Assembly: GCA_012518215.1 (NCBI GenBank)
Contig: JAAYSV010000008.1
Span: 1 to 64,000 of the forward strand
Source of the DNA: Bacillota bacterium
GTDB lineage: Bacteria; Bacillota; Dethiobacteria; DTU022; PWGO01
Direction: 5' to 3'
Length of the DNA: 64,000 nt
In this document: one piece after another, positions 44,203 through 52,157 of the stretch
Layout: every line of letters begins with the position of its first letter
Position numbering within the stretch: the first letter of the stretch is position 1
The notes under the pieces: model-generated
What the model saw: only the letters and a program-made list of their open reading frames with translations
Databases searched by the model: none
What the model was told of the DNA's origin: nothing
Made by a program: the position numbers and the translations under genes

Positions 44203-45964
44203 CAGACACTGTACCTCCTTTCACTTTTTTGCCGCTGTTTTTGCGCAACGTTCCTTTGATCAACCCGCGTACCAGTGCATACAGGGATTTCATGATTGAT
44301 TTGGACAACGGCGGGTTTGCAGAAAGAGCAACGGATATCTGGTTGGAGGTGTTCAATATGGCATCCGATACCTCTTGCTGGTCGATCTGTGCCGCGAATA
44401 TCGCCAGCGCTTCTTGTGAATTTTCCGTGTACATTCTGGGATTTCGGTTGTAAGCCCTCAGTATAGAATTGACCATCTTGCCCGCTTCTTCGGGCGACAA
44501 TAGATCCCAGATGCTTTCTTTCTCCAGAAAGGCAACAGATTGGGCTACCATTGTCTGGGCAAGGGTTCCAAGTTCCTTCTTGTCCACCGTCCGGTAAACA
44601 GATGATAAAGTTTTTTCGATAATGTCAGGATGTGGTACAAGCACCTGATTTACAAGGCGTATAACAGCGGTAACCAGCAGTCCCGTTTCCTTGAAATCCA
44701 GGTTTTTCGTCCATTCCAGATAGATCTGTTGGTAAAAATCTTCGGGTAATTGCCCCAGCTTGGCGACCAGATAACCGGATCCCTGCATCAGCGCATTGAA
44801 AGCGGAAATCAGAACCGGAGCACCTTTCTGCAGCAGTTCCGGCCTTTCCAGTATTGCATCGGTAATAACCGGGATCATGATTTCCAGATCCTCGGACAGG
44901 GCTGTAAATGCATCCATGATCTGCGTCTCATCAATTTCTCTGACAATTTCCTGTACAAGGTTTTGAAAGACTGCCCGGAAACGTGGTTCATCCCCGCCCA
45001 GTACCGAGCTACCTTCATGCAAGCCGTTGATAAAACGTGAAAGACCATTCACCAGTTTCCCGATTTCCTTGACCTCAAGATTGTCGATCAAATTGAAAAT
45101 GGCACTGGCGAGGATCTCCGGGGGGAAATCGATCTCCGCAATACCGTGAGCGATCCCTTTCAGGAGGTTATTGATGACGGGTGGCAAGGCGGTTAAAACA
45201 TTGGCAAAGATGACAGGATCGGTAACGATGGTTCCTATGGCGCTTTCAATAACCGGATAATTTGTCTTTGCCCGCCGGGTCAAGGTGTCACGGATGACCC
45301 CGAAATCCATCGTCTGCATGGTTTCCTGCAATACATCGGTCGTTTTTTCCTGCCAGGCGGAGATACTTGCCTCATCCTTGCCCGCCGCCGCCCCCATCCA
45401 TCTGAACAGAGACGTGATACCCGCAGCAAGGGCCTGCGGGTCTGGATGAAAACCTTCCGGAGACAATTCTTGCATTTCTTCCCGTCTCATGGAGGCAGCG
45501 TTCAAAAAATCGGCCAGCATGTACATCAAGGCATTCAGTGCCTCGAAACCACCCGTTTTTATATTTTGCCTTCTTTCCGCATCCTCCCAGATCAAAGTTT
45601 TCAACAGCGGCGCATAGGTCTCGGGAAGGGCCTTCAGCGCCTCCCTGTCAATTTTCGCCGCCATCTCGGTAACAAATTGTTGCAGCAACTCGGGCGGAAC
45701 ATGGTGCAATTGAATCCCTATTTCATCCAGAAAAGCAAGTAAAATATTTATGTCCTGGGGCAGTCCTCCCAGCATGCCGAATGAAAAGGCAGCGTCTTCC
45801 CAGAGAAGGGTTCTGGCCAATTCCCGTGCCGATTCCGGATCCTTTGCATCAACAGACAATGCAGCCAGATCCTTGAACATGGGCGTCCGGAGCAATTGTC
45901 TCATTATCCGGGGGCCAGCACTTATTTCACCGGTTTTTCCCGGTTTGAACCTTTTTTCTTCCAT
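44186..45964 (-). CDS. Large all-helical protein of unknown family
   Basis: 592 residues, almost wholly amphipathic helices with HEAT-like spacing. It has no cysteine cluster, signal peptide or clear membrane segment. I do not recognise a family. The N-terminal part shares a pattern with the next upstream gene: LL-TP-FK, then ARTLLWEDAAFSFGMLGGLPQDINI and PPELLQQFVTEMAAKID. Further internal blocks such as FPPEILASAIFNLIDNL and the repeated INGL/IVREID units suggest repeats. ATG at 45964 is preceded by GGAGGAG eight bases upstream. It overlaps the HgdB-like gene by 17 bases, so it is made with the reductase subunits. A scaffold or chaperone for the complex is a guess. Confidence 0.7.
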   Translation of the reverse strand: MEEKRFKPGKTGEISAGPRIMRQLLRTPMFKDLAALSVDAKDPESARELARTLLWEDAAFSFGMLGGLPQDINILLAFLDEIGIQLHHVPPELLQQFVTEMAAKIDREALKALPETYAPLLKTLIWEDAERRQNIKTGGFEALNALMYMLADFLNAASMRREEMQELSPEGFHPDPQALAAGITSLFRWMGAAAGKDEASISAWQEKTTDVLQETMQTMDFGVIRDTLTRRAKTNYPVIESAIGTIVTDPVIFANVLTALPPVINNLLKGIAHGIAEIDFPPEILASAIFNLIDNLEVKEIGKLVNGLSRFINGLHEGSSVLGGDEPRFRAVFQNLVQEIVREIDETQIMDAFTALSEDLEIMIPVITDAILERPELLQKGAPVLISAFNALMQGSGYLVAKLGQLPEDFYQQIYLEWTKNLDFKETGLLVTAVIRLVNQVLVPHPDIIEKTLSSVYRTVDKKELGTLAQTMVAQSVAFLEKESIWDLLSPEEAGKMVNSILRAYNRNPRMYTENSQEALAIFAAQIDQQEVSDAILNTSNQISVALSANPPLSKSIMKSLYALVRGLIKGTLRKNSGKKVKGGTVSGGHST

Positions 45965-46001
45965 AAACATGTCTCCTCCTTTCCCTTACATCAATTTATT
46001 G

Positions 46002-46673
46002 TCAATTGTCCACCGCATGGCGGAAAGCTTCTACCAATGGCTTGCATACATGTTCCACAAAATCCGGGTTTTTCTTCAAGGATGCTTCGATCATCGACGA
46101 GAGCCCATCCACAAGTTTGCGAGTTTCGGAATCCTTTTTTTTGGCTTCTTTGCCCAGAAAATGTATCTGCTCGTATAGAAAAGGTTCGACCAGGTTGAAT
46201 AAAAAAAATATGGCACTTTCGCCTTTTCGCCCCATCTCTCCACCTACCCGGGAAAAAAGAGCCGAAACTGATCTTTTCAGCAACCCATCAGGAAGGCTGC
46301 AAACATTGCGTACCAACTCGAAAGTTGAATCCATGGCCAGACCCAAAGTCTGGCCATCAATACGTTCCAGCAGCCCGGACAAAAACCTGTCCAGCAGCAA
46401 TGGCGGATATTTCCCCAGCTGCTCCATTATCTCCTTGCTGCCCAGAATGGCGATGTTGACCAGATCCGGAACTGTCCCCAGAACTGACATGGATAACTCC
46501 GTATCTTCCCACATCAAGGTTCGCACCAGCCGGGGGACTGAACCCGTGTCGATGGAATTGATGATGATTTTCAACGCCGCCTTGAAGCGCGGTGTTTTTA
46601 ACAACTCCTCCAATACCCTGTTCAAAGCTTCGATCAAGCCTGATTGTAATTTTTTTTCATCAGCATCTTTCAT
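46002..46673 (-). CDS. Small helical paralogue of the 44186-45964 protein
   Basis: A 223-residue all-helical, basic-acidic protein. It shares with its larger neighbour the order ELLKTPRFKAAL, LVRTLMWEDTELSMSVLGTVPDLVNIAI, EIMEQLGKYPPLLLDRFLSGLLERID, so the two come from one family or an old duplication. No domain name is recognised. ATG at 46673 is used; TTG four codons earlier at 46685 is an alternative, with AAAGG close by. It lies between the acyl-CoA dehydrogenase gene (22 bp upstream) and the larger helical gene, inside the same apparent operon. Confidence 0.68.
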   Translation of the reverse strand: MKDADEKKLQSGLIEALNRVLEELLKTPRFKAALKIIINSIDTGSVPRLVRTLMWEDTELSMSVLGTVPDLVNIAILGSKEIMEQLGKYPPLLLDRFLSGLLERIDGQTLGLAMDSTFELVRNVCSLPDGLLKRSVSALFSRVGGEMGRKGESAIFFLFNLVEPFLYEQIHFLGKEAKKKDSETRKLVDGLSSMIEASLKKNPDFVEHVCKPLVEAFRHAVDN

Positions 46674-46694
46674 CCAGATTACCAACCTTTGTCT

Positions 46695-47963
46695 TCAAAG
46701 TGTTTTACTGTTGAAAAACAGCCGCGCCGTTTCCATCTGGCAGAGCTGTTTCCCCCCCATCCATAGCTGGACAATCTTCAGGTCCCTCCAGTGCTTTTCG
46801 ATATCCCAGTTACGATCACTTCCATACGATTCCATCAGATTCATGGCCTTGCCTACACTCTCCATGGCACGATCACAGGCAAAATATTTGTAGGCACGCC
46901 CCTTGGCTACTACTTCATCATCCCAGCGTGCCCCGTACAGATCGGGACGATCAAGCATGCGGGCATATTGATATCCAATGATCCTGATAATTTCTATATC
47001 CCTGGCTATGTCCGCCAGAACACCGGCGATAGCATCATGCTCTTTCAGGGGCAGCCCTTTGAAATAATGCGAATTGGAGAATTCATACAGTCTTTCGTAA
47101 ACATTCATCATGGCACCACTGACAAATGAAATGCTGCCCATGTTTCCGAAAGAGATAACTTCTTTAAAATAAAGGTAATCATCTCCCGGCCCACAAGCCC
47201 GGTAATAAGCCGGAACACGGACATCCTCGAACCAGATGTCCCCGTTCATATCGGCGGCCATACCTGCCTTCTGGTAAGGCCCCCCCTGGGTAACCCCCGG
47301 GGTGTCAGCCGGCACGAAGATAAAAGCAAAATCCTTCAGGTCGGTTGATCCGGTATTGGTACTGCAGACCACCCCGAACAGATTTGCTATACCCCCGCTG
47401 TTGGTTGGCCATAACTTGTGCCCGTTGATAACCCATTCATCACCTTCCAGCACGGCTGAAGTCTCGATGGTGCTGCCCTTGATTATGTCCATGTTTTCTA
47501 TATCAGCGCCCCCTTGCGGTTCAGTCATGGCATTGGCAGCAAAAACAGCTTTGTCGGTTTCACAGAACAGAGGTGCAAATTCCTCGCAAAGCCGACGGTT
47601 TACATGGGGTTCATTGCAGATCATGGTCAACGGCCAGTACACTACACCAAGGGCCACCGCCATGGCAGAATCTGCACGGGCCACCTCTTCAAACAAGCGG
47701 TAAGAGGCAGTTGCAGTATACTGGGAATGTCCCAAACCCCATCCCCCCAGATCTTCCGGGAACAATACCCGTTGTACACCCAGCACACCCATCAGCCGAT
47801 CAAATGCGGGTCCTATTATTTTATGCTCCTCCCAATCCTCATCGAATTTACGCCGATAGGGGATCACTTCATTTTCCGCCCAATCCCTGACAACCTTCCC
47901 CAGCAGCTCATCAAGGGGGGAAAGGTACTCGAGCGGCCTGGTAAAAATGTCAGTGAGATTCAT
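46695..47963 (-). CDS. Acyl-CoA dehydrogenase-like flavoprotein, subunit 2
   Basis: 422 residues with the three-part acyl-CoA dehydrogenase fold. LFPEDLGGWGLGHSQYT is in the N-terminal helices. The FAD-side motif AANAMTEPQGGADIENM is near 140-155, WVINGHKLWPTNSG follows, and DIEKHWRDLKIVQLWMGGKQL closes the C-terminal domain. The usual late catalytic EGT glutamate is not at its position (LWMGGK instead), so another base or subunit must act. GGGAGAG lies upstream of the ATG. It has the same C-terminal ending (SKTL) as its upstream partner, NCKTL. The two probably form a heteromer that oxidises or reduces a CoA ester related to the dehydratase-like enzyme. Confidence 0.83.
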   Translation of the reverse strand: MNLTDIFTRPLEYLSPLDELLGKVVRDWAENEVIPYRRKFDEDWEEHKIIGPAFDRLMGVLGVQRVLFPEDLGGWGLGHSQYTATASYRLFEEVARADSAMAVALGVVYWPLTMICNEPHVNRRLCEEFAPLFCETDKAVFAANAMTEPQGGADIENMDIIKGSTIETSAVLEGDEWVINGHKLWPTNSGGIANLFGVVCSTNTGSTDLKDFAFIFVPADTPGVTQGGPYQKAGMAADMNGDIWFEDVRVPAYYRACGPGDDYLYFKEVISFGNMGSISFVSGAMMNVYERLYEFSNSHYFKGLPLKEHDAIAGVLADIARDIEIIRIIGYQYARMLDRPDLYGARWDDEVVAKGRAYKYFACDRAMESVGKAMNLMESYGSDRNWDIEKHWRDLKIVQLWMGGKQLCQMETARLFFNSKTL

Positions 47964-47979
47964 CTTTGATCTCTCCCTC

Positions 47980-49230
47980 TTATAAAGTTTTGCAGTTGTA
48001 AAAGTAGCGGGCCAGATCCATCTTCAGTAATTCCCAGTTGCCAAGATACACCTGCATGGTCTTTACATCCCGCCAGTAACGTTCAAGGTTCCACTCGGTA
48101 GCATATCCTGCAGAGCCCATCAATTCCATGATGTTGTTGATGGATTTCTCTGCAGAGCTGCTGACATGGGCAAAAATACCAAGCGCGGTTGCAAACAAGC
48201 TTTCGTCCGTGGTGTAACGAGTATCATCCGGTTGGGCAAGCAAATTTGCCAGTTGATGAACCAGGAGGCGGCTTAACAATATCTGGTGACCTATTTCAGC
48301 CATGAGGGAAGCTGTCAAGGGGTTTTCCTTGAATATGCAGCCCCGCCCTTTGATCACCCGTGTGTCCCCCCATTCTCTTATAATCTCGAAAGCAGACAGT
48401 AGAGATCCCACCGTAACCGCCCCCGCCCCCATATAAAGCCAGGAAAGCATCTTTAAATAGGGGGCTTCACCACGAAAAACGAGGTTATCCGTTTCCACCT
48501 CAACATCTTCAAAATCTATATCAGCATTCACGCTTGCCGCCAGGCCAGTCTTCAAAAATGGTTGGCCCCTTTTGATCCCCTTGCAATCAGCCGGGACAAT
48601 AAAAAATGCCGGTTTCTCCCCTCCCTCTCCCTCCACCGCACACAGTATTCCAAAAATATGGGCATCCGCTCCCGAGTTGAGAGGCCTCATTCCATTGCCA
48701 GAAATTATCCATCGGTCCCCCTCCTTTCGGGCGGAAGCCTGCAAGCACCTGCCCCGGAAATTGAAAGGTGTTTGCTCTTTTTCTTCCCTCCCGTAAGCCG
48801 GAAGTATCAGGGATCCCAAAACTACCCGATCGCCCTGACAACATGAAGACGCAAGTTTCTTGCAGAGTGGATCATTCAATGTTGATTGAAAAGCAAAAGT
48901 ACTGTAAATGGCAAAAGTAGAAGCGGTAACGAACCCTATACCGGTGTCCGCACTGCCTATTTTTTCCAACGACAGGGCAAGCGTAGGGGCGATTTGCGAA
49001 CTGTTATGTCCAGCGCCACCGTATTTTTCTTCCCATACCATTTTCTGCATTTCTATATCCAGATACAGTTTTTTCATCGCCGGCCTCAACAGCTTTTCTA
49101 CGTTTTCTTTCAGTTCCAACCTCTTGCCCATAACCTCCGCATTTGCCCACTTCTCAAGGCTTCTGGCCAGAGAAAGGTCAGCGTCTTCGGCCTTTTCTAT
49201 TGGAAACAACATCGTTTCTTGGGCACTCAT
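47980..49230 (-). CDS. Acyl-CoA dehydrogenase-like protein, subunit 1 (degenerate FAD motif)
   Basis: 416 residues, first gene of the long minus-strand unit. The fold is recognisable: EEKYGGAGHNSSQIAPTLALSLEKIG, DRWIISGNGMRPLNSGADAHIF, PFLKTGLAASVNADIDFEDVEV and WNLERYWRDVKTMQVYLGNWELLKMDLARYF. However the FAD-phosphate loop normally written as TEPxAGSD is replaced by LPAYGREEKEQTPF, and the C-terminal EGT is absent (YLGNWE). It may be a structural subunit of an alpha/beta pair with the 46695-47963 protein, as seen in other heteromeric dehydrogenases. GGGAGGG lies just before the ATG. The 49231-49549 gap upstream carries a palindrome and AT-rich promoter-like DNA. Confidence 0.78.
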   Translation of the reverse strand: MSAQETMLFPIEKAEDADLSLARSLEKWANAEVMGKRLELKENVEKLLRPAMKKLYLDIEMQKMVWEEKYGGAGHNSSQIAPTLALSLEKIGSADTGIGFVTASTFAIYSTFAFQSTLNDPLCKKLASSCCQGDRVVLGSLILPAYGREEKEQTPFNFRGRCLQASARKEGDRWIISGNGMRPLNSGADAHIFGILCAVEGEGGEKPAFFIVPADCKGIKRGQPFLKTGLAASVNADIDFEDVEVETDNLVFRGEAPYLKMLSWLYMGAGAVTVGSLLSAFEIIREWGDTRVIKGRGCIFKENPLTASLMAEIGHQILLSRLLVHQLANLLAQPDDTRYTTDESLFATALGIFAHVSSSAEKSINNIMELMGSAGYATEWNLERYWRDVKTMQVYLGNWELLKMDLARYFYNCKTL

Positions 49231-49298
49231 CTGGTCCCTCCCCCATTGATAAATATGTTATGAATGAATCTCGATAGTGCAAAACATACGGTTCAATT

Positions 49299-49321
49299 TT
49301 TCCTGTCTCCTGGACAGGAAA
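49299..49321. promoter_or_regulatory. Palindromic candidate operator
   Basis: TTTCCTGTC-tcctg-GACAGGAAA, a 9-bp perfect inverted repeat about 70 bp before the first gene of the acyl-CoA dehydrogenase/dehydratase unit. Its size suits a TetR-like dimer. No regulator gene is adjacent. A second looser inverted repeat ATAACCT/AGGTTAT lies at 49440-49468, and the DNA between is very AT-rich. Confidence 0.5.
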
Positions 49322-49549
49322 TGTAAAAGACAACCCTCCCTGTTTCCGAATATTATATATTTTCTGACAATTGTGTATATTCGATAATTCTACATATTGC
49401 CATAATTTCCTTCTTTTTAATAAAATATATTATTATTTAATAACCTATTTGTGATTTCAGCAGGTTATGACTGATTTTAGGTTTTAATTCTTTCTTTTAC
49501 CGCTGTCTGTAAGGGTTTTATGAAGACTTTGTGCGTATTGTTTCTGGAG

Positions 49550-50515
49550 TTACTTGCAGAGGTCCGAAACAGATTTTATGTTGCAAAGGGATGTTGCAGA
49601 ACGTACCGCTCGTAAAATTGATATTTCCACGGCACGAACCGCCAGCAAGCCCACGGTATCGGGATTCGCATCGATCTTACAGGTAGACAGGGCAAAGATG
49701 GTATCGCCATCGTACAGTGTATGCGCCGGGCGGACCACGCGCCCAATACCATTTTGCGCCACCATCGCCAACCTGTTGGCCCCCGATTTGGAAAGGTTGG
49801 CATTGGTGATTACCGCACCGATAATGGTGTTTCCATTCGCCATTCGAGGTCCACGATCACACAATTCAACAAACATCCGCTCGGTGTCAGCAAAAGTTAA
49901 CCCGTCATCATCAAGGGCACCGGCTACAATCTTGCCCGTGGCAGGATCAACAACATCCCCCAGGCAATTGACAGCCATGATCGCTCCCACATCGAGTTCA
50001 CCCGCCCTGAAACAACAGGTTCCGATCCCACCCTTCATGGCCTGTTTCATTCCCAAAAATTTGCCGACCGTGGCACCTGTCCCCGCCCCAACATTGCCTT
50101 CCCGGCATTCATTGTCCGATGCATTCTTGCATGCCTGGTACCCCATTTCTTTCCCCGGCCTGATACGGAAGTCGCCGATATGCAGATCAAAAAGCACGGC
50201 ACCAACCACGATGGGAACCGTGGTCACACCCACATTATATCCACAATTTCGTTCCTCAAGATAGCTCATCACCCCCGCGGAAGCATCAAGGCCAAAGGCA
50301 CTGCCGCCAGCAAGCAGAATGCCATGTGTCTCGCCAACCAGATTCATGGGATTCAGAAGATCGGTCTCCCTCGTACCCGGGGATCCCCCCCGGACATCGA
50401 CCCCACCACACCCACCCTTTTCGCAGAGAATAACAGTGCAACCTGTAGCTGCTTCCACATCCTGGGCATGTCCAATTTTTATACCCTCTATATCCACCAG
50501 TTTTATTATTTCCAT
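49550..50515 (-). CDS. P1/S58-family aminopeptidase (DmpA-like)
   Basis: A 321-residue N-terminal-nucleophile hydrolase of the DmpA/S58 family. ATG at 50515 has GGGAG eight bases upstream; 27 further upstream codons lack a site. Motifs are GIKIGHAQDVEAATGCTVILCEKGG, VDVRGGSPGTRETDLL, LAGGSAFGLDASAGVM, GNVGAGTGATVGKF, and near the end GAVITNANLSKS, which contains the expected self-cleavage and nucleophile region (Asn-x-Leu-Ser/Thr), then YDGDTIFALST. Members cleave N-terminal residues from peptides or beta-amino substrates. It is monocistronic on the minus strand, downstream of an unrelated gap. Confidence 0.87.
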   Translation of the reverse strand: MEIIKLVDIEGIKIGHAQDVEAATGCTVILCEKGGCGGVDVRGGSPGTRETDLLNPMNLVGETHGILLAGGSAFGLDASAGVMSYLEERNCGYNVGVTTVPIVVGAVLFDLHIGDFRIRPGKEMGYQACKNASDNECREGNVGAGTGATVGKFLGMKQAMKGGIGTCCFRAGELDVGAIMAVNCLGDVVDPATGKIVAGALDDDGLTFADTERMFVELCDRGPRMANGNTIIGAVITNANLSKSGANRLAMVAQNGIGRVVRPAHTLYDGDTIFALSTCKIDANPDTVGLLAVRAVEISILRAVRSATSLCNIKSVSDLCK

Positions 50516-50715
50516 CACATATCTCCCGAAACCTTGTTTGTTTTTTACGAAACAGCTGCTTTTTTTATAATAATGTACCATGCAGCTGCATCGCAAGCCC
50601 GAAATTGAATTTTAATTTTTGCTGTTTCAAAGCTTTACAAATTATGTTATTATATTATCAGCCAGTTTATCAGGCATAGTTGATCATGTACATAACTGTG
50701 GTGAGGTGAAAGATA

Positions 50716-50886
50716 GTGTCGATAATCATGTTTCCCAGGGAGTTCATATGGATGGTCGATCTGAAGATGGACCCAAGACAGGGCTTGATCACAAGAACCA
50801 GAGAAAACATCGAAGCTTCCAACACCATGCTTGAAAGAAACACCGCTGCGCGTCGTAGCCGTTACAAGATTGATGCCAGGGCTTGA
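50716..50886 (+). CDS. Small uncharacterised protein
   Basis: A 56-codon frame from GTG at 50716 with GAGGTGA six bases upstream. The translation begins VSIIMFPREFIWMVD and continues through IEASNTMLERNTAARRS to a basic end. Third positions favour C/G as in neighbouring genes, and there is no overlap with a better frame. An internal ATG at 50728 is an alternative start. The family is unknown. It is the only coding frame that I would defend in 50516-51242. Evidence is limited to the ribosome binding site and codon character. Confidence 0.4.
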   Translation: MSIIMFPREFIWMVDLKMDPRQGLITRTRENIEASNTMLERNTAARRSRYKIDARA

Positions 50887-51089
50887 AATTTCCATTTCCA
50901 GATCTCTTTGAAAATTGGGGGTTTGCTTCAACATGCAAATCAGGGTTGAAGGGAAATGATGCCCTCATCGTGGAACCGCAATTCCTTCCCCCGACACGCT
51001 CATTCATGTCCAAAGCGGAGCAAAATTTGCCGCCCGGCAGAAAGAGACTGGCTGACCGCAGTTTTTTCGTTGCAGGAATCAAAATTTAC

Positions 51090-51180
51090 CCTATTTCTTT
51101 TTTTGAGTCAAATATTTCCCATCTGTATATTCAAGAACCTTGCCGGGATCGAATGCCCCGGCTGCGGCATTTTACCCTCT
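51090..51180 (+). pseudogene. Possible DUF2752-like fragment
   Basis: In one plus-strand frame the sequence reads FPICIFKNLAGIECPGCGI, close to the CPGCG core of DUF2752 membrane proteins. After it the frame turns into unrelated residues, and an adjacent frame reads LTNRGLF, loosely like the LTRA-- continuation. If real, it is a frameshifted remnant with no start. The surrounding 50890-51242 shows nothing else. Confidence 0.25.
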
Positions 51181-51242
51181 GACGAACCGAGGATTATTTC
51201 CCGGGCAAGCGCATATTGCGACATCTTGATACAAGATGCTGA

Positions 51243-52157
51243 TCAAACCCCGTAACGAAAGGCTTTCAAGGTCTGGTTCTCGTCATGTTGATGCATGAAC
51301 CCGGTTGCCTGCCTGAATTTCTTGTCGTCGATGATGACCGAATATTTGATATGATTGATTGAATTGGCAAATATCCTGGAATATCCAAAGCGTTCCAGGA
51401 ACGAGGGATACCACCTCTGGGGAATGGGTATTGCTATTTTTCCGGCCCTGTCAATCAGGGCCGAAAGGGGTAGCGGTTGTGGCCCCGCTATGTTGTAAAC
51501 CCCGTGCAGTTCTGCCTCCATGGCTGTCATGATAGCGCGGGTGTGGTCATCCTCATGCATGAACTGGAACAGCGGATCGAAACCCAGTACGGTCGGCACA
51601 CCCGGCCCCTTCAAAAATCGCGATAATACCCCCCTTCGTGAGGGGCCAAGCGTATATACCATACGCAGCAGAATGATATCGAGGTCCGGATAACGCCACA
51701 AAGCTTGCGAAGCATAAAGATCGGCCATAAAAAGATCATTCAATCTGGGAAAGGTAAGTCCACCGAAGGGAGGGTCATCCTCGCTACAGTACATGGATGT
51801 ATCGGGTGCAGCACCATAAACCATATGATTGCTGACAAAAACAACCTGCTTCGCATTGTAATTGTTGCTGTATTCAAAAACAGCCCGGGTGCTTTCCAGA
51901 TTGACCCTGTATCTCCGGTCATAATCCTGGGAGGATCTGGCTGCCGAGGCAATGTATATTACAGTATCCGGACGACCGGTACGGAATACTTCTTCCGCCG
52001 ACCTTCTGCGTATATCGGCACGGGTGATTTCTATCCCTTCCGGAACGTCTGGCCAGGACCGGACATCCAGGCCAAGAACATCATAACCCTGGTTCAACAT
52101 TTTTTCCGCAAGCCTGCGGCCCACGGCCGTGGAAATCCCGACAATCAGCGCTTTCAT
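51243..52157 (-). CDS. NAD-dependent epimerase/dehydratase-family protein
   Basis: A 304-residue extended-SDR protein. The nucleotide loop is ALIVGISTAVGRRLAEKM, with GxxxxxG spacing rather than GxxGxxG. DTVIYIASAARSS follows, then VVFVSNHMVYGAAP. The catalytic YxxxK is not evident in the usual place; LNDLFMADLYASQAL stands there instead. The C-terminal part includes VYNIAGPQPLPLSALIDRAG. It overlaps the upstream acyltransferase by four bases (ATGA), so the pair is translationally coupled. Pairs of this type occur in lipid or polyketide-like metabolism, but the substrate here is unknown. Confidence 0.75.
   Translation of the reverse strand: MKALIVGISTAVGRRLAEKMLNQGYDVLGLDVRSWPDVPEGIEITRADIRRRSAEEVFRTGRPDTVIYIASAARSSQDYDRRYRVNLESTRAVFEYSNNYNAKQVVFVSNHMVYGAAPDTSMYCSEDDPPFGGLTFPRLNDLFMADLYASQALWRYPDLDIILLRMVYTLGPSRRGVLSRFLKGPGVPTVLGFDPLFQFMHEDDHTRAIMTAMEAELHGVYNIAGPQPLPLSALIDRAGKIAIPIPQRWYPSFLERFGYSRIFANSINHIKYSVIIDDKKFRQATGFMHQHDENQTLKAFRYGV

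Noticed and set aside
50956-51255. Intact DUF2752 membrane protein
   Set aside because: Only the CPGCG core is recognisable; the frame changes afterwards and there are not enough hydrophobic helices. Kept only as a low-confidence fragment.
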